Source: Sulfuricella sp.
Lineage (GTDB): Bacteria > Pseudomonadota > Gammaproteobacteria > Burkholderiales > Sulfuricellaceae
NCBI GenBank assembly: GCA_028713975.1
Contig: JAQTNE010000003.1
Coordinates: 124,001-188,000, forward strand
Direction: 5' to 3'
Length of the DNA stretch: 64,000 nt
Both the position numbers and the translations under genes were made by a program. The notes beneath the pieces were generated by a model. It was not told the DNA's origin. It saw nothing but the letters and a program-made list of their open reading frames with translations, and did no database searches. How positions within the stretch are numbered: position 1 is the stretch's first letter; each line of letters begins with the position of its first letter. Below, piece by piece: positions 46,951-56,162 of the stretch.

Positions 46951-48693
46951 ATGTTTCTTGTCACGACTGCGGATCGGCGGTACTGGAAAGCCGGTGAAAA
47001 AATCCTGTTCCTGGGCGAGTGGTGCAAGCTGTTTTGTGACAGAGAGTACTGGGAACATCTGCCGCATGACACGCTGTCTTTCTATTGGAATGATCGGCAA
47101 CGGCTATATCGTGATTACCAGTATGTAAGTGTATTGTACGAACGTTATCTGGAATTGCTTGCTCAGCAGTTAAATCGCGCGCATGCCACCCATTTCTCGT
47201 TGCGTTACTGGCGCATTCTGATTGGCCCGTGGCTCCGGTTTTTCATGGAAACGCTGTTTGACAGATATGTTGCGATCAAGGAAGCACGGGCAACAAACCA
47301 GATAACCGGCACTTGGGTGCCTGAAGATATTGCAGGGAATTGGACACCCAATGATTTCCCCAATTTTCTCAAGTGGTTCGTCGCTGACGAATATAACCAG
47401 TATTTGTACGGAAAGGTTATAAGAAGGCTTGGCGGAATTCCTTATGAGATTGTCAGTAGTGAAGGTCGCGCCAAGGCAGTGAGTCATGGCGGGACGTTCT
47501 CATCCCGAGTGAAATGGCTGCTTGGTTGTTGTTCGAGAGCAGTTCCAGACAAGTTTAACAGGAAGGTGTTTGTATCGAGCTATTTGAGTTTGAGGGATCA
47601 GATCAAGCTGCAATTGTCTCTGGGGCAACTCCCCTATTTCCCCCCCGGGATTATTCTGGATGACCTCGCCTATGATGCGAAGCGCCGATCTGCGCTGTTT
47701 TTTAACGAGGGCGATGACGAATTTGAGGTGTTACTGGCCGCGCTAATTCCTGAGCAGTTGCCCAAGCTTTATCTGGAAGGGTATGCGGATATGCACAAGC
47801 GAGCGATGAACGCTTATCCGAAGAAGCCGGAATTGATTTTCACGGCCAATGCATTTTCCGAAAATGAAGCATTCAAATTTTGGACGGCTTGCCAAGCCGA
47901 GGCGGGAACGAAATTTGTTATTTCCCAGCATGGCGGGCATTACGGCACCGGTTTGTGGTCAAGCACTGAAAATCACGAAATAAAAATTGCCGATACATAT
48001 TTTTCATGGGGCTGGCGCTCAGAATCGAATCTGAATGTTGAACCCCACCCGGTCGGCAAGCTTGCCCCGCTCGGAAAACGAAAAAAGGCTCATAATGACG
48101 GGCCGATTCTTTGGGTAGCAAATACCTGGCCAAGGTATCCCTACATTTCCATGAGTATTCCGGTTGCCTCGCAAATGCTGACGTATCTTGATGAGCAGAA
48201 GCGGTTTATGCATGGGCTTTCGCAAAGTGCTGGTGATGCGTTGTTACTCAGACTTCATCCAATGGATTATGGCTGGCATGCAAAAGCCAGATGGGCGGAG
48301 TGGTTCCCCCGCCTGAAAGTCTATCAGGGGCCAGAGCGCTTATCTCAACAATTACTTGGATGCAGGTTGTTTGTGGGCACGAATAACGCGACAACCTTTC
48401 TGGAAACATTGGCGGCCAATATTCCTACAATAATATTCTGGAACCCGGATCATTGGGAATTGCGCGATTCTGCGTTGCCCTATTTCAATGAACTGCGCCG
48501 TGCCGGCATCCTCCATGACACCCCGGAATCGGCTGCCGATAAAGTCAATGAGGTTTATCGGAATCCGGATTTATGGTGGCGGCAAACAGAGCCCCAACGC
48601 GCAAGGGAAGTGTTCTGTGCGGAATTTGCGCAAACCAGCGATGAATGGATGAAAGACTGGAGGCGCGGTTTTGCTAAAATTGTTGCGCCTTAA
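46951..48693 (+). CDS. LIC12162-family transferase
   Basis: 580 aa. The N-terminus MFLVTTADRRYWKAGEKILFLGEWCKLF is the hallmark of the LIC12162 family, first noted in Leptospira O-antigen loci; the middle has FKFWTACQAEAGTKFVISQHGGHYGTGLWSS and the end LFVGTNNATTFLETLAANIPTIIFWNPDHWELR. The C-terminal half looks like a GT-B nucleotide-sugar or CMP-ulosonate binding fold. Biochemical activity is not established. Confidence 0.85.
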   Translation: MFLVTTADRRYWKAGEKILFLGEWCKLFCDREYWEHLPHDTLSFYWNDRQRLYRDYQYVSVLYERYLELLAQQLNRAHATHFSLRYWRILIGPWLRFFMETLFDRYVAIKEARATNQITGTWVPEDIAGNWTPNDFPNFLKWFVADEYNQYLYGKVIRRLGGIPYEIVSSEGRAKAVSHGGTFSSRVKWLLGCCSRAVPDKFNRKVFVSSYLSLRDQIKLQLSLGQLPYFPPGIILDDLAYDAKRRSALFFNEGDDEFEVLLAALIPEQLPKLYLEGYADMHKRAMNAYPKKPELIFTANAFSENEAFKFWTACQAEAGTKFVISQHGGHYGTGLWSSTENHEIKIADTYFSWGWRSESNLNVEPHPVGKLAPLGKRKKAHNDGPILWVANTWPRYPYISMSIPVASQMLTYLDEQKRFMHGLSQSAGDALLLRLHPMDYGWHAKARWAEWFPRLKVYQGPERLSQQLLGCRLFVGTNNATTFLETLAANIPTIIFWNPDHWELRDSALPYFNELRRAGILHDTPESAADKVNEVYRNPDLWWRQTEPQRAREVFCAEFAQTSDEWMKDWRRGFAKIVAP

Positions 48694-48709
48694 GGAATAG
48701 CGAAACCAG

Positions 48710-50212
48710 ATGTCCATTCGTTCAAGATTCCTGATTACTATTGTGGCCAACATAGCCAGGGCGGTGTTGTCTTTCGCCACGGGGCTGATATTGGCACGTG
48801 GGCTTGGGCCGCATGACTATGGTAATTTTGCCTTTTTGGTCGGCACCTTCATGGCGCTCAGGCAATTGCTGGATATGGGCACATCTACCGCTTTCTACAC
48901 ATTTCTCTCGCAAAAACCCCGCGGGCATTTTTTTATAGCCAGCTATGCCGGGTGGCAGTTTTTGCAATTTTCCCTGCCATTTTTCATCATTGCGCTGTTA
49001 TTGCCCAGGCAATGGGCTGAATTGATTTGGGCTGGTCAAGATAGGGGTTTGGTGCTGCTCGCCTTCGTCGCGGTATTCATGCAGCAACAGGTATGGCAGA
49101 TGATGGCACAGATAGGCGATTCGATGCGGCAGACTCGCCGGGTGCAGGGTATTAGTGTAGGGATTGCTGCAGTACACCTGGTGCTGGTATTGCTGCTTTG
49201 GCAGATGCAAGTGCTTTCGTTGCGCTGGTTGTTTTGGCTCATTTTTGTCGAATATTTTGTTGCAGCCTGCCTTGCCTATAAATTTATTCCGCTCCCCAAT
49301 AGCGAGTCGGTGGAAATCAACTTGAAATCGCTGGTCAGGCAATATGCGGACTACTGCAAGCCGCTGGTAGCATTCTCGTGGCTTGGTTTTGCTTATTCCT
49401 TTGCGGATAATTGGCTGTTGCGTACCTATGGCGGAGCAAAGGAACTGGCTTTCTATTCGGTGGCCAATCAGTTTGCGATGATAAGCCTGCTAGCAACTAC
49501 GTCCATCATGCAGATTTTCTGGAAAGAGCTTGCGGAGGCGCATCAAAACCAGGACAGGCAACGGGTCGCCATGATTTATCAAAAAGTTTCCCGCTTCCTT
49601 TTCTTTTTTGGTGCCTTGGTAAGCGGCTTTCTTTTGCCGTGGAGCAAGGAAATCACCGGTTGGACGCTGGGTATTGAATATCTTGACGGAGCGCCGGTGC
49701 TGGCAGTCATGTTTTTGTTCCCGATGTATGCGGCAATGGGCCAAATAGGTGGAACGATGTTCTATGCGACTGAAAACGCCAGGCCTAAAGTGGTTATCGA
49801 GACAATACTTATGCTGGTGAGCATTCCTGCGGCATATTTTGTGCAGGCGCCGCACGATGCGTTGATTCCGGGTCTTGCCTTGGGCGGTTTGGGTATGGCG
49901 GTGCAGAAGGTGGCGCTGATTGCCGTTGCAAATAATGTGATGACTTGGTGGCTTGCCAGAACCCACGGCTGGGAGTTCGACTGGAAGTGCCAGGTCACAA
50001 GCCTGGGCGGCGCCCTGCTTGTGGGAGGGCTATCCTACTGGATTGTATCCATGGCGGGGATGAAAACGATAGCCGCGTTTGTATTGGCGGGCGCCTTGTA
50101 CGCTGTGACAATGTTTGCCCTAATATGGCGCCATCCGCAGATGGCAGGCATGACGAAAGAAGAAATCAACGGATATATGTTTAAAGTTTTTAGATTTATG
50201 CGATTGATTTAG
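48710..50212 (+). CDS. Wzx-like polysaccharide flippase
   Basis: 500 aa membrane protein of the MOP superfamily with about 12-14 hydrophobic spans. N-terminal LSFATGLILARGLGPHDYGNFAFLVGT is typical of Wzx/RfbX; FSWLGFAYSFADNWLLRTYGG and LAVMFLFPMYAAMGQIGG follow. It should flip undecaprenyl-linked repeat units to the periplasm. No Wzy polymerase or Wzz was recognised inside the window. Confidence 0.88.
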   Translation: MSIRSRFLITIVANIARAVLSFATGLILARGLGPHDYGNFAFLVGTFMALRQLLDMGTSTAFYTFLSQKPRGHFFIASYAGWQFLQFSLPFFIIALLLPRQWAELIWAGQDRGLVLLAFVAVFMQQQVWQMMAQIGDSMRQTRRVQGISVGIAAVHLVLVLLLWQMQVLSLRWLFWLIFVEYFVAACLAYKFIPLPNSESVEINLKSLVRQYADYCKPLVAFSWLGFAYSFADNWLLRTYGGAKELAFYSVANQFAMISLLATTSIMQIFWKELAEAHQNQDRQRVAMIYQKVSRFLFFFGALVSGFLLPWSKEITGWTLGIEYLDGAPVLAVMFLFPMYAAMGQIGGTMFYATENARPKVVIETILMLVSIPAAYFVQAPHDALIPGLALGGLGMAVQKVALIAVANNVMTWWLARTHGWEFDWKCQVTSLGGALLVGGLSYWIVSMAGMKTIAAFVLAGALYAVTMFALIWRHPQMAGMTKEEINGYMFKVFRFMRLI

Positions 50213-50319
50213 GCCAAATAGGTGGCTTATCCATTATGCCCACTGTGCGCCCTCATTGCTGACCATCACCAGTGTTCGGTTATGAGTTGGATATATCCGG
50301 TTGGCAGCTATTTTCTGTA

Positions 50320-50346
50320 TTGTTTGTCTAGTGATAACGCTATAAT
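50320..50346 (+). promoter_or_regulatory. Candidate promoter after the flippase gene
   Basis: A perfect TATAAT at 50341 lies 15-16 bp after TTGTTT/ATTGTT in an AT-rich 235-bp gap that has no gene. It is ~100 bp before the B12 radical SAM gene. Spacing is short, so it is a modest candidate. Confidence 0.4.
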
Positions 50347-50447
50347 AGTGCACTATTTTGATTAAAATATATTCGGCATCCAGGCATCCAGTCGGAAGGT
50401 GCTCGTATTTATGGAGCATAATTTTCATCAACAATCTGAGTGATTAA

Positions 50448-52328
50448 ATGAAAGCTTGTATCTGCACAACGCCGATCCGGCCAGTGCCAACAGAATATCC
50501 GCCTTTTGGCAGTCTTGCGGTTATCCAGTCACTGAGAAAAATAGGCGAGGATCCGCAGTTTTTTAACATCGATTATTTTCGCTACAAGCACGATCAGATT
50601 GTTGAATATTTTACTAAAAATCAATTCGATGTGGTGGGGATCAGCGCAGTTGTATCAACTGCCTATGCCTATACGAAATATCTTTCCGATCTTATCAAGT
50701 CGGTTTCCCCTAAGACCGTTGTCATTGTAGGCGGAAATCTTGCTGCGAGCGCTGAAATTCTTCTGCGAAAGTGCGAGGTGGATTTCTGCGTAGTGGGTGA
50801 TGGCGAGCTGGTAATCCAGAACCTGTTCAAGGTGCTTTACCAGAAACCGCTGAATTATGACCTGTTGCGTGAAACCAAGGGAATTTGTTTCCTGGATGAG
50901 CGGGATCAGTTTTGCTTTACCGGTTTTGGGCCCCGCCCATCAGCGGAAGAAATAGAATGGCCGGATTATCGAATTCTGGAGGCGGATGGTTCTTTGCCAT
51001 ATTTTATCTCGGATAAAATCGACGAGCGCTTTACCGGTTATGATGCCCCGGTCGAACCCGGTGTAACGCAGGCAACAATTGTCATGACAAAAGGGTGTGT
51101 TGCACGCTGCACGTTCTGCCATCGATGGGAAAAAGGTTTTCGTGCCCGCCCTGTCAATCAGGTAATGGATCATATCAAACACCTCCATGATCGTTACAAT
51201 ACAAAATTCATAGATGTTTCCGATGAGAATTTCGGGGCTGACCGTAAGCTGGCATGGGAGATCGCATCCCGGTTGGGCGAAATGAATGTTGTTTGGCGGG
51301 TGGCCGGGGTTCGGACACGAACTGTGACCAAGGAGGCGTTGCTTCACTGGAAAGCCAATGGCTGTGTATCGGTCTATTTTGGCATCGAGTCTGGAAGCGA
51401 AAAAATCCTGAAAGTCATGGAGAAAAATGCGACGCTGGAAGAAAACATCAATGCGCTGAAATGGACTACTGAAGCTGGGCTGGGCACTGTAATTCAGCTT
51501 GTTTTAGGTATGCCAGGGGAAGACGACCAAACGATTCGGGAAACGGCTGATTTTCTCAAAAACGTTTCTCAATATGTTTTATGGTGGGGAGACAAGGCGC
51601 CTAGCGAATTGATCAGTATCAATTATGCCCAAGCCTTGCCCGGCACCCCTTTTTACGAGTTCGCACGCGAGCATGGGTATATCGGACAGGGTGTTGATGA
51701 AGAAGAGGATTACCTGATAAAGATCAGTGACACCGATGCCTACAAGGAAGATCACTTCCTTAACTGTACGGGTCTGCCCTTGCTCAAGGTGCTGATGTGG
51801 CGGCCTTTTATCCTGGCCGAAGTGGATGCCTACCATCTAACCTCCCAACTGCCGAACCCCCATCTTTCACTTGGATACTTGATCCAGTATTACCTTAAGC
51901 TACTCCGGGTAAGGGTGGAGAAAGGCTGGGGAGGGAACTCTTGGGTGGCTTCCCTGATGAAGGTGGTATTGCCCAAGGCTCGGCCAGATGACCGCTTAAT
52001 GAAAAAAGAAAATGATACAAGCGATTATTATAGTGATTCGGGGTATTTTAATATTCACAAGGGATTCAAATTTGCCCCGCTATTGTTGAACCCAATAACA
52101 AGGAAATTGTTTTACCCGATACTTGCCGTTGCCATGGCTATTAAATCGGGATCATTCTGGCAGGCTGCGAAGCTGCTTGCCGAGCACATCGTTTGGAGCA
52201 TGGGTTATCGTCCAGGAAAATCGGTTGATATCCCGGACAAGTCGCTTCGCAAAATTGTGACGATCAAACCAGTCAAGCCGAATGCGGAGCATAGAGATCA
52301 AATGTTGCCTTTGCGTTCGGGGCGCTAA
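50448..52328 (+). CDS. B12-binding-domain radical SAM protein
   Basis: 626 aa. The N-terminal ~150 residues resemble a cobalamin-binding Rossmann domain (VVGISAVVSTAYAYTKYLSDL, VIVGGNLAASAEILL). Radical SAM cysteines C217, C221, C224 lie in KGCVARCTFCHRW. A C-terminal ~180-aa helical extension ends in a Lys/Arg-rich tail. B12 radical SAM enzymes methylate or rearrange unreactive carbons; substrate unknown. First gene of the AT-rich module C start. Confidence 0.88.
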   Translation: MKACICTTPIRPVPTEYPPFGSLAVIQSLRKIGEDPQFFNIDYFRYKHDQIVEYFTKNQFDVVGISAVVSTAYAYTKYLSDLIKSVSPKTVVIVGGNLAASAEILLRKCEVDFCVVGDGELVIQNLFKVLYQKPLNYDLLRETKGICFLDERDQFCFTGFGPRPSAEEIEWPDYRILEADGSLPYFISDKIDERFTGYDAPVEPGVTQATIVMTKGCVARCTFCHRWEKGFRARPVNQVMDHIKHLHDRYNTKFIDVSDENFGADRKLAWEIASRLGEMNVVWRVAGVRTRTVTKEALLHWKANGCVSVYFGIESGSEKILKVMEKNATLEENINALKWTTEAGLGTVIQLVLGMPGEDDQTIRETADFLKNVSQYVLWWGDKAPSELISINYAQALPGTPFYEFAREHGYIGQGVDEEEDYLIKISDTDAYKEDHFLNCTGLPLLKVLMWRPFILAEVDAYHLTSQLPNPHLSLGYLIQYYLKLLRVRVEKGWGGNSWVASLMKVVLPKARPDDRLMKKENDTSDYYSDSGYFNIHKGFKFAPLLLNPITRKLFYPILAVAMAIKSGSFWQAAKLLAEHIVWSMGYRPGKSVDIPDKSLRKIVTIKPVKPNAEHRDQMLPLRSGR

Positions 52329-52498
52329 TTGCGGCTTCTGGATTCGAGGCATTGAAGGTTTGAATGTAAAAAAGCCATATGCTTGTCGGCATGTTTCACC
52401 TAACGCCATTGACAATGGGCGACTTGGTTGCCAACAAGGAAGCAACAAAATGTTATTTGTAAGAAAAATAATCGATTAATTTAAATGGATAGCTAAAG

Positions 52499-53344
52499 TT
52501 GAAATTAACAATTATAAAAACTGGCCTTAAGCGACTGATCAATATGGCGGTCACTTTCTTGGGTAAAACATCCATCGGTTGCTACCTGTATGGGCAGATT
52601 ATTAATGACGCGATGAGCCGTTCAAAAACGATAGAGCATCAGGGCTTAAAATTGATTTTTTCTACCCCGAATCCGTTAAATATATTTCGTGCTGACACTT
52701 TCTCCACCAAGGAGCCGGAAACCTTGGAGTGGATTGATGGCATGGCCCAAGGTTCTGTAGTTTGGGATATCGGGGCGAATATAGGTCTGTATTCTTGTTA
52801 TGCCGCCAAACGTAAGGGTTGTAAAGTGTTCGCTTTTGAGCCATCAGTATTTAATCTGGAACTGCTGGCCCGTAATATATTTCTCAATAAACTTACAGAA
52901 TTGGTCACGATAATTCCTCTTCCTCTTTCTGATGCAATGGCTGTAAATACACTCAACATGACGGCCACGGAATGGGGGGGGGCACTGTCGACCTTTGGAA
53001 AGTCCTATGGTTATGATGGGCAGCCGCTTACTAAAATATTTGAGTTCTCAACAATAGGCATTTCCATGAGCGAGGCGGCAGACCTGCTTAAAATTTCTTC
53101 GCCTGACTATATCAAGATGGATGTTGATGGAATTGAACATCTGATCCTTAAGGGCGGCATAAATATTCTTAAGAATGTTCAGGGTGTGCTGATTGAGATC
53201 AATGACGAGTTTCAACAGCAGGCCGAAGATGCAAGAAATTATTTGGCCGCATCAGGTTTGATATTAAAAGAGAAGCGGCGCTGGAGTGGGACTGATAACA
53301 GTCCTTTTGCCGCAACGTATAACCAGATATGGCACCGTGAGTAA
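52499..53344 (+). CDS. FkbM-family methyltransferase
   Basis: 281 aa with a TTG start (alternatively ATG 52544). SAM motif VVWDIGANIGLYSCYAAKRKGCKVFAFEPS, PSVFNLELLARNIFLN and DYIKMDVDGIEHLILKGG are the FkbM signature. Sugar O-methylation is the usual role. No clear ribosome-binding site before either start. The 170-bp gap upstream holds nothing recognisable. Confidence 0.82.
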   Translation: MKLTIIKTGLKRLINMAVTFLGKTSIGCYLYGQIINDAMSRSKTIEHQGLKLIFSTPNPLNIFRADTFSTKEPETLEWIDGMAQGSVVWDIGANIGLYSCYAAKRKGCKVFAFEPSVFNLELLARNIFLNKLTELVTIIPLPLSDAMAVNTLNMTATEWGGALSTFGKSYGYDGQPLTKIFEFSTIGISMSEAADLLKISSPDYIKMDVDGIEHLILKGGINILKNVQGVLIEINDEFQQQAEDARNYLAASGLILKEKRRWSGTDNSPFAATYNQIWHRE

Positions 53345-53397
53345 GATCATTGATGCTTCTCCGATTTTATAAAGTAATGCAAACCATGGGCCGTATT

Positions 53398-53414
53398 ATT
53401 TGTCAGTGACAAAT
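53398..53414. promoter_or_regulatory. 17-bp perfect palindrome before the aldolase
   Basis: atttgtca-g-tgacaaat is symmetric around the G at 53406, in the 132-bp gap between the FkbM gene and the aldolase. It has the size and symmetry of a dimeric-regulator operator; no protein can be assigned. Confidence 0.35.
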
Positions 53415-53476
53415 GGTTTTTGAAAAAAGCGGAACATTAATGCGAAGCCATGTGAGATGGGAAAGGAAATGAAAAA

Positions 53477-54241
53477 ATTTCGCTAAAAGAAAAGATTCGT
53501 ACAGGGGTTCCGACAATCGGATCCTGGATTACTTTGGGCCATGCGGGGATTGCCGAAATCATGGCTAATGCCGGTTTTGACTGGTTGGTAGTCGATCTTG
53601 AACACAGCGTTATGGCCATTGATACGGCCGGCGATCTGATTCGAGTCATCGACCTGTGCGGGGTTTCGCCATTGGTGCGCTTGACCTCCAACCATCCCGA
53701 TCAAATCAAGCGGGTAATGGATGCCGGCGCGCATGGCGTAGTGGTGCCGATGGTTAATTGCGCTGCCGATGCGGAGCGGGCCGTGGCGGCGGTGCATTAT
53801 GCTCCGGAGGGTTCCCGAGGGGTGGGGCTGGCTCGTGCGCAGGGATATGGCATCCGCTTCCGGGAATATTTTGCCTGGCAGAAGGAACATGCTGTCGTTA
53901 TCGTGCAGATAGAGCATCGGGACGCGCTCGACAATCTCGAAGAAATATTGACGGTTCCGGGAGTGGATGCCTTCATCATCGGCCCTTATGATCTTTCATG
54001 CTCAATGGGGATTCCAGGCCAGTTCGACCACCCTGACTTTGCCGCGGCCATGGAACGAATCCGCACTGCGGGCGAAAAGTTGGCTTGCCCCGCCGGACTG
54101 CATATTGTCGAACCTGATAATGCGCGCCTCGCACAGTCGTTGCGCGAGGGCTACCGGTTTATCGCCTACAGCGTAGATATTCGCTTGCTGGATGTTGGCG
54201 TTCGGCAAGGACTTCAATGTTTTAAAGAGATAGTTCAATGA
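53477..54241 (+). CDS. HpcH/HpaI-family aldolase
   Basis: The ORF track opens at a TTG inside the protein (53534), but family sequence reads upstream in frame: ISLKEKIRTGVPTIGSWITLGHAGIAEIM. No ATG/GTG/TTG precedes it; the only candidate is ATT 53477, 9 bases after AAAGGA, giving 254 aa, the normal length. Core: DWLVVDLEHSVM, VVVPMVNCAADAERAV, VQIEHRDALDNLEEIL, DLSCSMGIPGQFDHP. Class II aldolases of this type condense or split pyruvate with aldehydes. It overlaps the KdsB-like gene by 4 bp. Confidence 0.8.
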   Translation: MSLKEKIRTGVPTIGSWITLGHAGIAEIMANAGFDWLVVDLEHSVMAIDTAGDLIRVIDLCGVSPLVRLTSNHPDQIKRVMDAGAHGVVVPMVNCAADAERAVAAVHYAPEGSRGVGLARAQGYGIRFREYFAWQKEHAVVIVQIEHRDALDNLEEILTVPGVDAFIIGPYDLSCSMGIPGQFDHPDFAAAMERIRTAGEKLACPAGLHIVEPDNARLAQSLREGYRFIAYSVDIRLLDVGVRQGLQCFKEIVQ

Positions 54242-55008
54242 AAGCAATAGGAATTATCCCGGCGCGCATGGGTGCGTCACGTTTTCCCGGCAAACCAATG
54301 GCAAAGCTGCTTGGAATGCCAATGGTCGGCCACTGCTATCATCGTACCCGGCTGGCGCCGGGTTTGGATGCGGCTTATGTGGCTACCTGCGACGAACCTA
54401 TTGCCGAATATGTGCGAGGTATCGGTGGCACGGCAATAATGACATCGTTAAGCCACAATCGAGCCACCACGCGTACGGCGGAGGCTCTGGAGCTTATTGA
54501 GCGCGAATCCGGTGAGCGGGTCGATGTTGTGGTGATGGTTCAGGGGGACGAACCGCTGATATCACCCGAAATAATCGGGGAGACATTGCGTCATTTTGCC
54601 GATCCCTCTGTGGATATCGTTAATGTCATGTCCCGATTGCGCACGCTGGAAGCGTTTGTGGACAAGAATAACGTCAAGGTGGTGGTTAATCCGAACAATG
54701 ATGCGATTTATTTCTCCCGCGAGCCGATTCCTTCGCCGTGGAAGGGCTGGGAACATTTGCCCCGCTACATGCAGACAGGCATCATCGCATTTCGCCGCGA
54801 TGTTTTGCTGCGCTTTAACGCTATGGCAGAGACGCCTCTGGAGCAGTACGAATCCGTGGACATGAACCGGGTACTCGAAACTGGGGGGCATATCCGCATG
54901 GTGCTCACTGAGGCTCTTACCATCGGAGTTGATACCCCTCAGGAACTCAAGGATGCGGAGGAATTGCTGAAAAATGATCCAACTTTGGCTCAGTACTTGG
55001 CTCAATGA
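54238..55008 (+). CDS. KdsB-like cytidylyltransferase
   Basis: 256 aa. GIIPARMGASRFPGKPMAKLLGMPMVGH is the CTP-binding loop, VVMVQGDEPLISPEII contains the DEP triad, and TPLEQYESVDMNRVLE matches CMP-Kdo synthetases. WaaA is in the window, so it could be the housekeeping KdsB, but its position with an aldolase suggests another 2-keto-3-deoxy acid. It starts with ATGA overlap to the aldolase. Confidence 0.82.
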   Translation: MKAIGIIPARMGASRFPGKPMAKLLGMPMVGHCYHRTRLAPGLDAAYVATCDEPIAEYVRGIGGTAIMTSLSHNRATTRTAEALELIERESGERVDVVVMVQGDEPLISPEIIGETLRHFADPSVDIVNVMSRLRTLEAFVDKNNVKVVVNPNNDAIYFSREPIPSPWKGWEHLPRYMQTGIIAFRRDVLLRFNAMAETPLEQYESVDMNRVLETGGHIRMVLTEALTIGVDTPQELKDAEELLKNDPTLAQYLAQ

Positions 55009-55077
55009 GAGGGCGTGAAATCTGGTCGGAGGTGCGGCCGAATCGATACGCAACGAGAATTGTAAATAGGGGGGGGT

Positions 55078-56040
55078 ATGGGACAGATATTGAGGGCTGA
55101 TGAAGTTAAACCAGATTTTGAAGGTTTAAAAAATAAATGGGGAGAAATGCTCAGAAAGTATTATTTGGACGTGAAGACGCTTAATCCTAAGTTTACCTTG
55201 GATGTTCCCTGTCCTTATTGTGGTTCAACAGAATCAGAGCAGTCATTTGATCTCAATGGATTTTGTCATAAGACGTGCTCGGAGTGTCAAACCTTGTATG
55301 TTAGTCCTCGCTTATCCAATGTTTGTATCGAGGAGCTTTATAGTGATGATTATTACAGTGAAATGTACACTCGCTCTATGCTTCCCGCCTTTGAAAAACG
55401 TAAGCAATTGATTGGCCGACGCAAATTTTCCCAGACCGTTTCCCATTGGGGGGGGCAAGGGCAAGGAAGAGTCCTTGATGTTGGGGCCGGAATCGGAGAA
55501 GTCATAGATGTGTTTCGAGAAGAAGGCTGGAGCACCCACGCTATTGAGATGAACAAGGTTGCAATAGAGTGGTTGCGGTCGCGCAGTTATGAAGAAGTTT
55601 TTCATGGAACTCTGGGAGATTACACGTCTCCCCACAAGTACGACATCATAATGGCATGGGGAGTTGTCGAGCATGTTGTGGATCCGGCAGCTTTCCTAAA
55701 AAAGGTTTATGCGCTTTTGACCCCGGGAGGTATGTTTGTTTCTGAAGTTCCTCATGGTCAATGCCTTTTAGTTGATATGGTTCAGAAAACAGGTATGGAT
55801 CCCAAACGTATCCTTATCGGAGAGCAACACATCGTTCTTTATTCAACCCAGGCTTACACCGGATTACATGAAAGAAATGGGTTTGAAAGAATCCATGTGC
55901 AAACAAATGGTCTTGATTGCGACACGATATTTAAAGAAAGCAATGTGAATATTCCTGACGATATTTTAGCCCCGATGCAAGAGTGTATCGACGAACAAAT
56001 GTATGGCGATCTTCTGCGCGGATTCTGGCGTCGACGCTAG
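55078..56040 (+). CDS. Methyltransferase with N-terminal zinc ribbon
   Basis: 320 aa. Cys pairs CPYCGST and CSECQTLY near residues 44-75 form a zinc-ribbon; the SAM motif VLDVGAGIGEVIDVFREEGW, IIMAWGVVEHVVDPAAFL and GGMFVSEVPHG follow. Family of sugar C- or O-methyltransferases. It starts after a 69-bp gap and a GGGGGGG run before the ATG. AT-rich codons. Confidence 0.82.
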   Translation: MGQILRADEVKPDFEGLKNKWGEMLRKYYLDVKTLNPKFTLDVPCPYCGSTESEQSFDLNGFCHKTCSECQTLYVSPRLSNVCIEELYSDDYYSEMYTRSMLPAFEKRKQLIGRRKFSQTVSHWGGQGQGRVLDVGAGIGEVIDVFREEGWSTHAIEMNKVAIEWLRSRSYEEVFHGTLGDYTSPHKYDIIMAWGVVEHVVDPAAFLKKVYALLTPGGMFVSEVPHGQCLLVDMVQKTGMDPKRILIGEQHIVLYSTQAYTGLHERNGFERIHVQTNGLDCDTIFKESNVNIPDDILAPMQECIDEQMYGDLLRGFWRRR

Positions 56041-56045
56041 ACATA

Positions 56046-56162
56046 ATGAATGAATTAAGATTTAGCCCTGGCCCAGTATTTGACCCGATGAAAGAACGGC
56101 GGATGAGTTTTCATGTTTGGGTAGTTGGCCGAAAACCCATCGATAATGAGGTTGTCCCATGA
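56046..56162 (+). CDS. Small 38-codon ORF coupled to the oxidoreductase
   Basis: ATG 56046 leads to MNELRFSPGPVFDPMKERRMSFHVWVVGRKPIDN... and its TGA overlaps the Gfo/Idh start (ATGA). The overlap and the balanced amino-acid content favour a translated peptide or a vestige. No family recognised; too short for the ORF track. Confidence 0.35.
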   Translation: MNELRFSPGPVFDPMKERRMSFHVWVVGRKPIDNEVVP

